Part shown: piece by piece, positions 16,849 to 26,500 of the stretch
Layout of the letters: each line of letters opens with the position of its first letter
Numbering within the stretch: position 1 is the first letter of the stretch
Assembly (NCBI GenBank): GCA_905235085.1
Contig: CAJOKD010000006.1
Location: forward strand, 35,667 to 99,666
Direction of reading: 5' to 3'
Length of the DNA stretch: 64,000 nt
Source: an uncultured Bacteroidales bacterium
GTDB taxonomy: Bacteria > Bacteroidota > Bacteroidia > Bacteroidales > UBA932
Translations under genes and position numbers: made by a program
The notes under the pieces: model-generated
What the model was told of the DNA's origin: nothing
Seen by the model: only the letters and a program-made list of their open reading frames with translations
Databases searched by the model: none

Positions 16849-16856
16849 GGAGTTTC

Positions 16857-17585
16857 TCAATAGAGTCCTCCGTTGACGGAAATCACCTGACCGGTGATAT
16901 AGGCTGACGCGTCCGAAGCAAGGAAGCCCACAAGGGCTGCCACTTCTTCGGGTTTGCCGAAACGTTTCGCCGGAATCTGGGACTTGAGTTCCGCTTCATC
17001 CAATCCTTCCACCATATCCGTAGATATGAATCCCGGGGCGACTGCGTTGACAGTGACTTTCCTCGGGGCTACTTCCTGTGCAAGGGCTTTGGTAGCGGCA
17101 ATAAGCCCGCCTTTGGCCGCGGAATAATTGGTCTGTCCGGGCAGTCCCTTGAGGCCGGACAGCGAGGCAATGTTGATTATGCGGCCGTTCTTGTAGACGA
17201 CCATCGGCTGGAGGAAGGGCTTCGTTACATTGTAGAAACTGTTCAGGTCCGTGCTGATGACTTTGTACCAATCTTCCTGTTCCATCCACAGGAGGAGGTT
17301 GTCTTTCCGGACTCCTGCATTGTTGACGAGCACCTCAACATATGCTTCCGGATGCTCTTCCTGCCACTTGGTGATTGCCTGCAGGGAAGCTTGCTGATCG
17401 GCCACGTCGAATTTCATCAGTTCGCCGCTGCCTCCGGCTTCTTCCACAAGGTGGAGGGTTTCCGCTGCTGCAGCATCGTTGGAGACATAGTTGATCAGGA
17501 GTGAATATCCCATACGGGCAAGTTCCAGGCAGACCGCCCGGCCGATTCCACGGCTTCCGCCGGACACAAAAGCGTATTTCGACAT
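16857..17585 (-). CDS. fabG: 3-oxoacyl-ACP reductase FabG-like (pigment cluster)
   Basis: Short-chain dehydrogenase/reductase of 242 residues that should reduce the 3-keto group of the growing polyene on ACP with NADPH. The Rossmann motif GGSRGIGRAV is at residues 8-17, NNAG near residue 88, and the catalytic set is Ser (NIASLSG), Tyr-Lys (YSAAKGG), with VNAVAPGFISTDM after it. The C-terminal motif ITGQVISVNGG is typical of FabG. The frame is open far upstream, but the ATG at 17585 gives the standard N-terminus. It has its own promoter box although it follows the oxidoreductase gene. Confidence 0.9.
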   Translation of the reverse strand: MSKYAFVSGGSRGIGRAVCLELARMGYSLLINYVSNDAAAAETLHLVEEAGGSGELMKFDVADQQASLQAITKWQEEHPEAYVEVLVNNAGVRKDNLLLWMEQEDWYKVISTDLNSFYNVTKPFLQPMVVYKNGRIINIASLSGLKGLPGQTNYSAAKGGLIAATKALAQEVAPRKVTVNAVAPGFISTDMVEGLDEAELKSQIPAKRFGKPEEVAALVGFLASDASAYITGQVISVNGGLY

Positions 17586-17607
17586 ATGCTGAATAGTTCT
17601 ATTGGCG

Positions 17608-17615
17608 CAAAGATA
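17608..17615 (-). promoter_or_regulatory. fabG promoter, -7 box
   Basis: CAAAGATA reads TATCTTTG on the minus strand, an exact TAnnTTTG, 22 bases before the fabG ATG. It lies in the 85-bp gap after the preceding cluster gene, so fabG may be expressed separately. Confidence 0.55.
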
Positions 17616-17670
17616 GTAAATCCTTGAAGAATAATCCTCTGCTTGCCGCAGTCCTGCACAGTAAACGGGC

Positions 17671-19074
17671 TCAGATGGACCCTTGAGCGTGAAAAGGGGT
17701 GAGGTTCGGGGGCAGGGTGCCGAGGATCTCACGGCAGGTGAGGATGGAGGTCATCGAGACTCCGAGAAGACCGTGGAGATTAAGGCTCTGGCCGGTGAGA
17801 TAGAGATTGCGTACCGGAGTCCGGGGAGAGAGTACCGTCGCGGCGACATTGGAACAGTCTTTCCTTATGCCGAACGCCGACCCCAGAGGTGTAAGGGTAT
17901 AGCGCCGGTAGGTGGCAGGAGAACTGGTGTATACTTCCCGGATGGCTTCCCGTAATCCCGGCAGCCTAGAAGATGCCAGGGCAAGGCATTCTTCGAGCTT
18001 GGCTTGCTTAGCTTCCTGATATCCAGGATCTTCCCGCGGTACGAAGGGCATCGGACTGATCAAGTCGAGATGGGTCGCCTTGGATCCGTCCGAAACGGGA
18101 TAGAAATGCACCATCACTTCCCTGCCGCCCTCGTGTATGGATATGTTGCGGTTCATGTAATCGAGACGGCCATCTTTCAGGACAATGTTGGCAGTGAAGG
18201 CTCCCCAGGTATTTCCAAGGCCGGAAATCCTCTCCCGGTAAACCTTCCGCATACTTTCCTGAGGATCGACCAGGCCGACAGTAACCGCCGGATGGGCATC
18301 GGACACCACGATGTCCGCTTTGAACTCCCTGCCGCTAGCCGATACATAATCCATCAAGCCGTCAACTGTATGGACCAACGTCACTTCCGCTCCGGTCAGT
18401 ATCTTTCCCCCCGCCCTGACCAGCTGGTCCGCCAGAGTCGAAGCGATGAGACTTCCGCCTCCAGGCAGCCGCCAGGAACTCTGTATGAAGGAGTTGCTGA
18501 TTTGGGCGAACACATACAGCGGAAGTTCCAGAGTCATCTCCAGCCTCAACGAAGGTCCGCAGAGGACTCTTCTCAACAGCGGATCCTTGAAACGGGATTC
18601 AAGGTAGTCAGACGCACTCCTCTCGAAAAGAGGGTTGACGGAACCGGAACCGAATGCATTGAATATACCTTCCCCGACACCCTTGAGGAAGGCGACGTAT
18701 TCTTGCAGCGACTCCCGTTCGGATGGGAAAAACGCAGCAAGCCGCTCCACGAAACGGTCATATCCGGTCGCCATAGGGAAGCTTTTCCCATCTATTACGA
18801 TTTCATCGGCACACTCCGGATCGAGTTGCTGCCAGGGAAGGTCAGACAGACCGAAATACTGGAAAAGGATATGCAGAGGCTCTCCTTCACCGAGCCCGCC
18901 GGCATAATGGAAGCCTGTATCGAACAACCGCCCTCCCCTGATGAACGACTGAAGGCATCCGCCGACCTGGACATTCCGCTCCAGGAGAGTGACATCATAC
19001 CCGTTCCGCTGGAGGATCAGTCCGCATTCAAGGCCGCCGAGTCCGCCGCCGATTATGACAACTTTGCGGCCCAT
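17671..19074 (-). CDS. CrtI-like FAD-dependent oxidoreductase (pigment cluster)
   Basis: 467-residue flavoprotein of the phytoene desaturase/retinol saturase group. N-terminal dinucleotide fold VIIGGGLGGLECG, then LLERNVQVGG with the Glu that binds the FAD ribose. Near the C-terminus NLYLTGQSLNLHGLLGVSMT is the flavin-closing GQ-type motif. In a polyene cluster it may set or isomerise double bonds, or act on the aryl head; the exact reaction is not shown by sequence. Starts 4 bases after the ketosynthase gene stop, same operon. Confidence 0.8.
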   Translation of the reverse strand: MGRKVVIIGGGLGGLECGLILQRNGYDVTLLERNVQVGGCLQSFIRGGRLFDTGFHYAGGLGEGEPLHILFQYFGLSDLPWQQLDPECADEIVIDGKSFPMATGYDRFVERLAAFFPSERESLQEYVAFLKGVGEGIFNAFGSGSVNPLFERSASDYLESRFKDPLLRRVLCGPSLRLEMTLELPLYVFAQISNSFIQSSWRLPGGGSLIASTLADQLVRAGGKILTGAEVTLVHTVDGLMDYVSASGREFKADIVVSDAHPAVTVGLVDPQESMRKVYRERISGLGNTWGAFTANIVLKDGRLDYMNRNISIHEGGREVMVHFYPVSDGSKATHLDLISPMPFVPREDPGYQEAKQAKLEECLALASSRLPGLREAIREVYTSSPATYRRYTLTPLGSAFGIRKDCSNVAATVLSPRTPVRNLYLTGQSLNLHGLLGVSMTSILTCREILGTLPPNLTPFHAQGSI

Positions 19075-19078
19075 AGGG

Positions 19079-20296
19079 TCAGATATTCCTGATTACAAGG
19101 GTGGAATTGGTTCCTCCGAAACCGAAGGAATTGGAAAGGAACACATCGAACTTCCTGTCGAGTCTCGCCGACGGTATCCACAACCTGGCGGAATCCTCGT
19201 CCGGATTCTCAAAATTGAGGTTGGGAGCGATGAAACCGTTCTTCATCATCAGCATCGAATATATCACTTCGCTTGCTCCCGCCATCCACATCTCGTGTCC
19301 TGTCTGGGACTTCGTACTTGTCACCGGTACCGTCCTATCACCGAATACGGCGACTATAGCCTTGGCCTCGTTGGCATCTCCGACGTGAGTGGAAGTAGCG
19401 TGGGCGTTGATATATCCTATTTCTTCCTTGGACAGACCGGAGCGCCTGATCGCCATCTCCAGTGACCTTTTCGGTCCGTCCACGTTAGGGCTGGAAATAT
19501 GGTCCCCGTTCCCGGAGAAGCCGTAGCCCAGAACCTCGGCATAGATATGCGCCCCACGTCTCACCGCACTCTCATAGCTTTCCAGGATGAGGGTTGCGGC
19601 ACCGCCTCCCGGCACCAGTCCGTCCCTGTCCCGGTCGAAAGGACGGCTCGCCTTTTCCGGCTCGTCCTCCCTCACCGAGAAAGCGGATATTCCGTCAAAG
19701 GAACCTACGGCATAAGGGTGTACCTCCTGAGCTCCTCCGCAGACGACCATCTCCTGCAGACCGTTCTGTATCAGGAGAGTCCCGAGTCCTATCGCGTGGG
19801 AACCGCTGGCACAGGCCCCGGACACCGTCAGGTTTATTCCCTTGAGCTTGAATATGCAGTCCAGGTTCATCGTGACGGTAGAATTCATAGACTGGAATAT
19901 AGCCCCGGAACCACACAGGGTCGTGTCCTTCTTCTCCCTCATTATATCCACGGACTGGACCACGGGAACAGCTGAAGAATCGTTGCCGTAGAGGAGACCG
20001 ACTTCGTTCGCAGCCAGATATTCCTCATCCACACCGGCATCCTTCAAGGCATCACGGGTAGCACAGTACGCGAATTTGGCCTGCTGAGGCATAAAAACCC
20101 TCTGAGAGCGGCTCAATTCACCTCTCAGTTCCGGAGTCACGAGATTCCCGGTCAGGGCCGAACGGAATCCCATCTCCTTGCGCTCAGGATCGAATATGAT
20201 CCCGGACTTTCCGTTGTAAAGGGCATCCCTGACCTCCTCCAGGGTGTTCCCGAGGCAGGAGTATATGCCCATTCCTGTTATCACTACCCTCTTCAT
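19079..20296 (-). CDS. Beta-ketoacyl-ACP synthase, FabF-like (pigment cluster)
   Basis: Condensing enzyme that adds two carbons from malonyl-ACP. Active-site Cys in TVSGACASGSHA, first His in INAHATSTH, second His in SQTGHEMWMAGASE, and the closing loop SFGFGGTNSTLV are all present. 405 residues. This is one of three ketosynthases here with an intact Cys-His-His set; it may act as the priming or late-chain enzyme, as ApeR-like enzymes do in aryl-polyene clusters. Lies 4 bases from its neighbours on each side. Confidence 0.88.
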   Translation of the reverse strand: MKRVVITGMGIYSCLGNTLEEVRDALYNGKSGIIFDPERKEMGFRSALTGNLVTPELRGELSRSQRVFMPQQAKFAYCATRDALKDAGVDEEYLAANEVGLLYGNDSSAVPVVQSVDIMREKKDTTLCGSGAIFQSMNSTVTMNLDCIFKLKGINLTVSGACASGSHAIGLGTLLIQNGLQEMVVCGGAQEVHPYAVGSFDGISAFSVREDEPEKASRPFDRDRDGLVPGGGAATLILESYESAVRRGAHIYAEVLGYGFSGNGDHISSPNVDGPKRSLEMAIRRSGLSKEEIGYINAHATSTHVGDANEAKAIVAVFGDRTVPVTSTKSQTGHEMWMAGASEVIYSMLMMKNGFIAPNLNFENPDEDSARLWIPSARLDRKFDVFLSNSFGFGGTNSTLVIRNI

Positions 20297-20300
20297 AGTC

Positions 20301-21437
20301 TTATCCTAAGTAACAGTTATCGACAGGATTGGAGTATATTCCGAGGAATATGTCCTTGAGGATCTCCGGTTCCTCGACGTCATACTCGTCGAGCTTGGAG
20401 ACGTGGTCCAGGAACCTTTCCTTTTGCTCCTCATCATATCCGTTTCCAAGGAATTCGTGCTTGCCGAACCTGATGTCGTGGGCGATGAAATTGTTGGGGG
20501 TCAGCCTGTAGCACGAATGGATACGCTCGTCCATCAGGCGGGCGACCTCCCTGTTGTACTCGATGCTTGTGAGAGAATCGAACTGACGGAGGTCATCCTC
20601 GGTTATCATCGGGCAGAATGAAAGATGGACATTCCCTTTGAACGACGTTATTCCTGAAAGGATGCTGGAAAGGTCCTCACCCTGCTTCTTGACATATTTT
20701 TCATAACGGGACTGATAGAGCTCCAGGGCCTTCATATAATCGCAGGTCTCCCACTCGTACGAGATGGAGAGAGGCACGATGTGCAATTCGGACAATGCCT
20801 TGATCTTGTCGTCCCTCTTGCTGATACCGAACATCTTAACAATGCCCTGGTCAGTCATATCGTTGCCATCCTTGGTGCGGCCGTTGCGCTGGGCTATCCA
20901 GACGGACTGTTTCTTCTCGGTGATGACGTAGCGGATATATTCGGAAAGGTGGACCGAACTCTGGTAGAATTCCTTCATATTCCCTCCCCTTTCCACACGG
21001 AACATCTTGTTGGACCTACCGATATCGATGACCAGCGGAGTACACATCAGGTTGGCTCCGAAGGTAATTTCGGATGTCTCGAAACCGTGGGAATGAAGCA
21101 CGTTCTGGAGCACCGAGGCATCCAGCATAATGTCCCTGTGATTGGAAACGAACAGGTAATGCCCGCACGGATCCAGGGCTTCTATCCCTGAAACGCTGTA
21201 GGAGGTCATACTGCGTTTTATTATCTGCTGGTTCACATACCACATTACCTTAGTCTGGAACTCTTCCACGGTCCGCAGGCCGCTGACCATCTCCCTGACC
21301 TCCTCAACCTTCCGGTCAGGAAAAGCATAGGAAGCCAGCAGAGGGAAGGTTTCGCTTGCAGCGATGCGCTTCATCGCAGCAGGAATCTCCTCGTCGTAAT
21401 AAGGCCTTATGTCGTCGAATTTCGGATTTCTGTCCAT
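20301..21437 (-). CDS. PlsC-type lysophospholipid acyltransferase (pigment cluster)
   Basis: 378 residues. The HX4D acyltransferase motif is NHRDIMLD (about residues 95-102), and further PlsC blocks surround it. Expected to transfer an acyl chain, perhaps the finished aryl-polyene carboxylate, to a glycerol or lysolipid at the inner face of the membrane. There is no long transmembrane segment. Spacing to the ligase gene upstream is 2 bases, so it is co-translated with the cluster. Confidence 0.75.
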   Translation of the reverse strand: MDRNPKFDDIRPYYDEEIPAAMKRIAASETFPLLASYAFPDRKVEEVREMVSGLRTVEEFQTKVMWYVNQQIIKRSMTSYSVSGIEALDPCGHYLFVSNHRDIMLDASVLQNVLHSHGFETSEITFGANLMCTPLVIDIGRSNKMFRVERGGNMKEFYQSSVHLSEYIRYVITEKKQSVWIAQRNGRTKDGNDMTDQGIVKMFGISKRDDKIKALSELHIVPLSISYEWETCDYMKALELYQSRYEKYVKKQGEDLSSILSGITSFKGNVHLSFCPMITEDDLRQFDSLTSIEYNREVARLMDERIHSCYRLTPNNFIAHDIRFGKHEFLGNGYDEEQKERFLDHVSKLDEYDVEEPEILKDIFLGIYSNPVDNCYLG

Positions 21438-21439
21438 CT

Positions 21440-22735
21440 CTATCTCTTTCTGTAGTCGATGAATTTGACCGGCTTGCGGCTCTTTGCCGGATAATTGATT
21501 CTTTGGATCTCTTCTTTCGGCAGGATTTCAACCTTGGGAGCCACGCGGAGCCTCGAGCGGAACCTGTCCTTGAGTTCCTTCACCACATCGAAGGACTGCT
21601 CACCCTCCAGCCCTATCTTGACTATCACATCGTCGGTACCGGCCTCTGAATCCTGCACGCAGACTACGTAATTGCTCACGAAATCGGCGTTGTCGAGAAC
21701 ATCGTTGATAGCAGGAGGATAAAGAGTCGTCCCTTTCAGCTTTATCATATTGTTCTTCCGGCCCACAAGCGGAGTAAGACGGTAGGAATTCCTCCCGCAC
21801 TTGCACTGCTCCACCCTTTTGGCGGCTATGTCGCCTGTACGGAACCTCAGCAGAGGCATTCCTTCAACACCGAGGGTCGTGACCACTATCTCACCCTCCT
21901 CTCCATCCGGAACTGGCAGGTTATCCTCGCCTATGATTTCCACAATGATCAGCTCAGGATGGACGTGCCCGCCCATACCGTAGCCGCATTCCGGGAAAGT
22001 CGCTCCCATCTCGGTGGATGAATAAGTAGCGTAAAGCTCCACATCCCACTTCTCCTTTATCTTGGAGCCGAGCAGGTTCAATGAGAAATCCTGGTTCCTC
22101 AACCCTTCTCCGATGCCTATGATCTTCTTCACGCTGGAACTGCGATAATCTATCTCGTGGTCCTCGGCATACTGGATGAGCCGAAGGATGAAAGAAGGAA
22201 CGCACATAATAGCATCAGGCTTGATCCGCTGGATCGTGTCCCACTGAAGCTCGGGAACGCCATTGCCGACGCGGATGATCCCTGCGCCTAATTCCCTGAT
22301 TCCCAGGAAGTAAGCCAAACCTGCCATAAACCGCTTGTCGATGGTCGTCATCAACTGGAGGACATCTCCCGGCTTGAGTCCGGCACATTCGAAGGACTTC
22401 TTCTCATTGAGAGCAAGCCTCTGCAGGTCTTTCTCCGTGCAGCAGAAGGTGACCGGATCCCCAAGGGTGCCCGAGGTGGTGATATAGTCGATCACCTTCT
22501 CCTTCGGGACACAGAGGAAATCTTCGTTGAATATCTGCAAGTCTTTCTTTTCGGTGAAAGGGATCTTGACGAGGTCTTCGATATGGCGGATCTTGTTGAT
22601 ATCTATCCCGCAACGGGAGAACATCCGCTGATAATAAGGAGAATTAGCCGCAAGATAAGCCAAAGCTTCGTGCAATTTCTGCTCCTGGAACTCCTTTATA
22701 GCTTCTACCGATTTAAATTCAATATCTTCTGCCAT
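21440..22735 (-). CDS. PaaK-like AMP-forming acyl ligase (pigment cluster)
   Basis: 431-residue adenylate-forming enzyme of the phenylacetate-CoA ligase type. The AMP-binding P-loop region is YITTSGTLGDPV; YSSTEMGATFPECG is the A5-like motif and FRTGDIAA the A7-like motif; the C-terminal domain has KNNMIKLKG. In this context it should activate p-coumarate made by the ammonia-lyase and load it on an ACP or CoA, as ApeH-type enzymes do. ATG at 22735 is chosen over an earlier one at 22780 that lies inside the upstream gene. Confidence 0.85.
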   Translation of the reverse strand: MAEDIEFKSVEAIKEFQEQKLHEALAYLAANSPYYQRMFSRCGIDINKIRHIEDLVKIPFTEKKDLQIFNEDFLCVPKEKVIDYITTSGTLGDPVTFCCTEKDLQRLALNEKKSFECAGLKPGDVLQLMTTIDKRFMAGLAYFLGIRELGAGIIRVGNGVPELQWDTIQRIKPDAIMCVPSFILRLIQYAEDHEIDYRSSSVKKIIGIGEGLRNQDFSLNLLGSKIKEKWDVELYATYSSTEMGATFPECGYGMGGHVHPELIIVEIIGEDNLPVPDGEEGEIVVTTLGVEGMPLLRFRTGDIAAKRVEQCKCGRNSYRLTPLVGRKNNMIKLKGTTLYPPAINDVLDNADFVSNYVVCVQDSEAGTDDVIVKIGLEGEQSFDVVKELKDRFRSRLRVAPKVEILPKEEIQRINYPAKSRKPVKFIDYRKR

Positions 22736-22757
22736 TGGTAAAATGCGATGTGGTTTG

Positions 22758-23549
22758 CTAATATACGCATTTTCCGACAAAATCTAAAAAGAACGGAAGC
22801 CAGTCCGCGGTTTGTGATGACAACCCGAAACCGTGACCGCCGGTTTCGAACAATTTGAATACGTGGAGGACCCCAGCCTCGGAAAGAGCCTGGTCCAGGA
22901 CTACCGAATTGCGGTAATCCACGACCGAGTCATCCTGACAGGTGGCCAGGAACACCGGAGGCATATCTGCAGGGATATCCAGTTCCATCGAAAGCTTCTT
23001 CCGCAAAGAGGAATCCCCATATTTCATACCCAGGAGAGCACGACGCGACCTGTCGTGGACTATCTCCTCGTCAGTCATCGTGACGACAGGGTAAACGGCA
23101 GCTATGAAAGACGGTCTGGACCCGCTCTCCAGCTCTTTTCCTGCATCCAGGGCAAGATGTCCGCCGGCTGAGAAACCCAAGGCCCCAACCCTGTCAGGAT
23201 CCACAGAATACTCCGATGCCCTGGAACGCACCTCCTTGATTGCAGCGCCAAGGTCTTCCAAGGCATCAGGATAATGGTTCTGAGGGAAAGCCAGGTGACG
23301 GAAAAGGAAATATCTGGTACCGGCGTGACGGTAGTTCAGGACGAATGCGGCATAGCCTTCTTCCCGAAGCTTCTCAGCCACATCGGCCCCCTCCGTCTTC
23401 CTCGACAGCCAGTAATAACTCCCTCCAGGACACACTATCACAGCCATCCCGTTGGACTTCTCCGGCTCAGGAAGGAACGGAACCAGCTTCTGCCCGAAGG
23501 CCTGGCAACACAGGAAGAGAAGGAACAATATGGCGGAAAGGCGCTTCAT
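22758..23549 (-). CDS. Exported alpha/beta hydrolase (pigment cluster)
   Basis: 263 residues with a signal peptide (MKRLSAILFLLFLCCQAFGQ). The oxyanion region VCPGGSYYWLS and nucleophile elbow GALGFSAGGHLA (Ser near residue 151) are clear; DDSVVDYRNS supplies Asp and GGHGFG the His. It belongs to the esterase/lipase group that includes acetylxylan esterases. In a pigment cluster it may trim or transfer the ester on the periplasmic side. Overlaps the MMPL gene by 4 bases (ATGA). Confidence 0.8.
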   Translation of the reverse strand: MKRLSAILFLLFLCCQAFGQKLVPFLPEPEKSNGMAVIVCPGGSYYWLSRKTEGADVAEKLREEGYAAFVLNYRHAGTRYFLFRHLAFPQNHYPDALEDLGAAIKEVRSRASEYSVDPDRVGALGFSAGGHLALDAGKELESGSRPSFIAAVYPVVTMTDEEIVHDRSRRALLGMKYGDSSLRKKLSMELDIPADMPPVFLATCQDDSVVDYRNSVVLDQALSEAGVLHVFKLFETGGHGFGLSSQTADWLPFFLDFVGKCVY

Positions 23550-26500
23550 TCGGTTTCAATATGATAATGCAGGTTGGCAGGAAGATTCGAGCAGCACGAA
23601 GCCAGCATAATATTCTCTTCATCCGGATCATATGCCTCGACCTCCGTTTCAGGATGCATCAGGGCATATATCAGGGAATACTCTCCCTGGCCGCAACCGT
23701 GGATCTCGAACCTTTCCGGACCATCACCGGTTTCACGAAGATAATCGACACTTCCGATGCTGGAAAGCGCCTTCCGGCAGTCAGCCTCCACGCCGGCTCC
23801 CTTGTACAGATACTTGTATCTCACATATCGGGACAAATATTCAGGAGTTTCCAGCCGCTTCTTCATCCCTGCGAAATAATCCAGATAGAGCAGGTGCATC
23901 TCCTTCGTCATCGAGCGGTAGTCGGGACGTGGCGTAATCCTGGAACCGACTTCCATCGATATGGTGCCTTCGCGGAGCATAAAGTCAGTCTTGGGCAGGA
24001 CGTGGTCAGCTCCGTGAAGGAATACGGGAACAACGTCCAGGCTCAGCTCGCAAGCCACATAGAACGCCCCCTTGTGGAACCTGCCTATCCTCCCGTCACG
24101 CGTACGCGTTCCCTCCGGGAAGACGCAAAGGGAATAACCTCTTGAAACAAGGTCCTTTATCCTGTCCAGATTCTTCTCCAGGCCATCGGCGATAGGATAG
24201 AATTCAGCCTTCCTGATGACATATCCGTAGATCGGATTCTTCCAGACCCATCCGTTGGTGAAGAAGACCATCTTGGGAGTCAGTGCCATAAGGCACGCCA
24301 GGTCCAGGTGGGATTGGTGGTTTGCGATGATGACGGCAGGCTTGGAGAAATCCATCGTTCCTTGGCCTCCCGTAGGGTCCGACATCCGGAACTTGACCCC
24401 TGGAACCATCCTTATCAACCGGGAAGAAACCTTCTGGAGGAACCTGTGGTAGCTCGTCTTCTTCTCCTCCGAATCCTTACCGAGGAAATGCAGGAAAGTG
24501 TAAGGATACACGAAAAGGAACATAAAGAGCACGAAGCCGATGATTGCGACGAAGGAATAAAGAAGCCGCTTCAAGGTGATCGGAACGTCTCTTTTCACTC
24601 CTTTATGGCAAGTGAGCCATCTGAATACCAATGGAGGAAGGTAGTATGCCATCAGGACCACGATGAACATCCCGATCACCGTGACCAGTCCGAGGGACTT
24701 CATAGCTGGATGCTTGGCGAGGACCAGGGCTCCGATCCCGATGAACATTATTATCGCGGAATGGAAGATGCTGTTCTTGTATGTGGCCAGCCGCTTCTTC
24801 CCATAGGCATATTCATAGATAAGGCCTTCTGTGATGAAGATCGTGTAATCGTCCCCCTGGCCGAAGATGAAGGTGGCGAGGATGATATTCACGATATTGA
24901 ACCTGATGTCGCACAGGCCCATTATGCCGAGAATCCAGAACCAGCTGACAACCAGGGGAAAGAATGCCAGGAGCGAGAGTTCAAGGCGACGGAAACTGAG
25001 GCACAGGAATATGAATACGACCAGGCTGCATATCAATCCTATCTTGTCGAAACTGTCTGAAAGCACTTTCACAAGCTGGTTGCTTATGTCCCCTGTATCG
25101 AACACCAGGGATCCTTCTGTCTTAAGATCCTGTTTGAGCCCTTCCCCTTTGTAGAATACCTGGTTTACTATCCTGTATTTTCCCTCATCCTGAAGTACAT
25201 AAGTTCCGTCGAAAGAACGGATCGACGGAGCAAGGGAATCCAGGGACTGCACTTCAGGCTCGTTCTCCAACAAGTCCAGGAACGGCTCGAAAGCATCGTC
25301 CGAGAACCCCACCTTGCGGGATTCGGAAAGAAGTCCGGCCACCAATGCTTCCCTCCTGCCTTCCCAGAATCCGTTCCATCGCTCAATCCTCTCACGCTGG
25401 CGACCGGTGCCCGGAGTGAAACGTCCCGTCCCCTTCACGAAGGATATCCTGTTCCCAAGGGCTTCAAGCCTGTCTTGGAGAGCATCGTTGTTGCTGAGCG
25501 CCTCTTCCAGCGTACTCCCTTCAGCTATGGCATATATCCTGGAGAAGCCTTCCTGTTCCAATCCGCTCTCCAGCAGCTTCAGACCTTCCCTCTGGGAAGA
25601 GGTCATATAGTTGATATGCTGCATTTCGGAATCGAAGGTAGTCCTCTTGCTCAGGACGTACATCACTCCGGTCAGAGCCATCACCGCCAGGAAAAGCCAT
25701 ATGCTGGAAGGTACCTTCTCAGGGAGAAGCCGGCCAAGTTCAAGAGTCCTGGATGCCGGATCCCTGGGCTTTGCGAATACGGGCAGGAATATCAATACGA
25801 AGAGTATCGTTCCTGCCAGCATCAGGGAGCCGAAAAGGCCGAGATCCTTCATCGCAACGGCGTCCAAGCCGACAAGGCACAGGAATGCGGCCACCGTTGT
25901 GATATTGCCAATCAGTAGAGGAGCCACCATTTCCCGAAGATTCATCCTCGGGGTCACTCCGGCCTTGAATCCGTCCAGGTAATGCAGAGGATAGTTCACG
26001 GCTATCCCTATGATGACGGACGCCACTCCCAGTACGATTATCGACATCGAATCCCTCACCAGGGACATCACTCCCACAGCGAAGAGCCAGCCGAAAGCGA
26101 TCGAGACCACGATCCAGACGATATCCTGGAGCCTCTTGTAAGAGAACGCAAGCAGCAAACCGATCAGCAGCAGTGCGATGGAGATTGCCAGGACGCTGTC
26201 CCGTTTGATCTGCCTGGCATTGGTGACTGCTATAAGAGGAGCGCCGACGGCATTGATTTCCACGTCCGGAAACTGTGCTCCGACCTTTTCGGATACGGTT
26301 CCCACCAGCTCCGCGACTTTCGAGTTCATCCCCGACTCGCTCATCCCGAAAGGAGAGGTCAGGAAAGCCAACCCTTTGCCGTCACTGGTGAATATGCAGT
26401 CGTCTATGATTTCATAATTGCTGTTGGCCGCACTTGCACGCAGCCTCTGAAGTACCGGACTGAAAAGGTGCAGAGGATCGGACTGGATATAGCGGACCAC

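Noticed and set aside
18004..19092. 362-codon plus-strand frame opposite the CrtI-like gene
   Set aside because: Antisense shadow; the minus strand shows clear FAD motifs.
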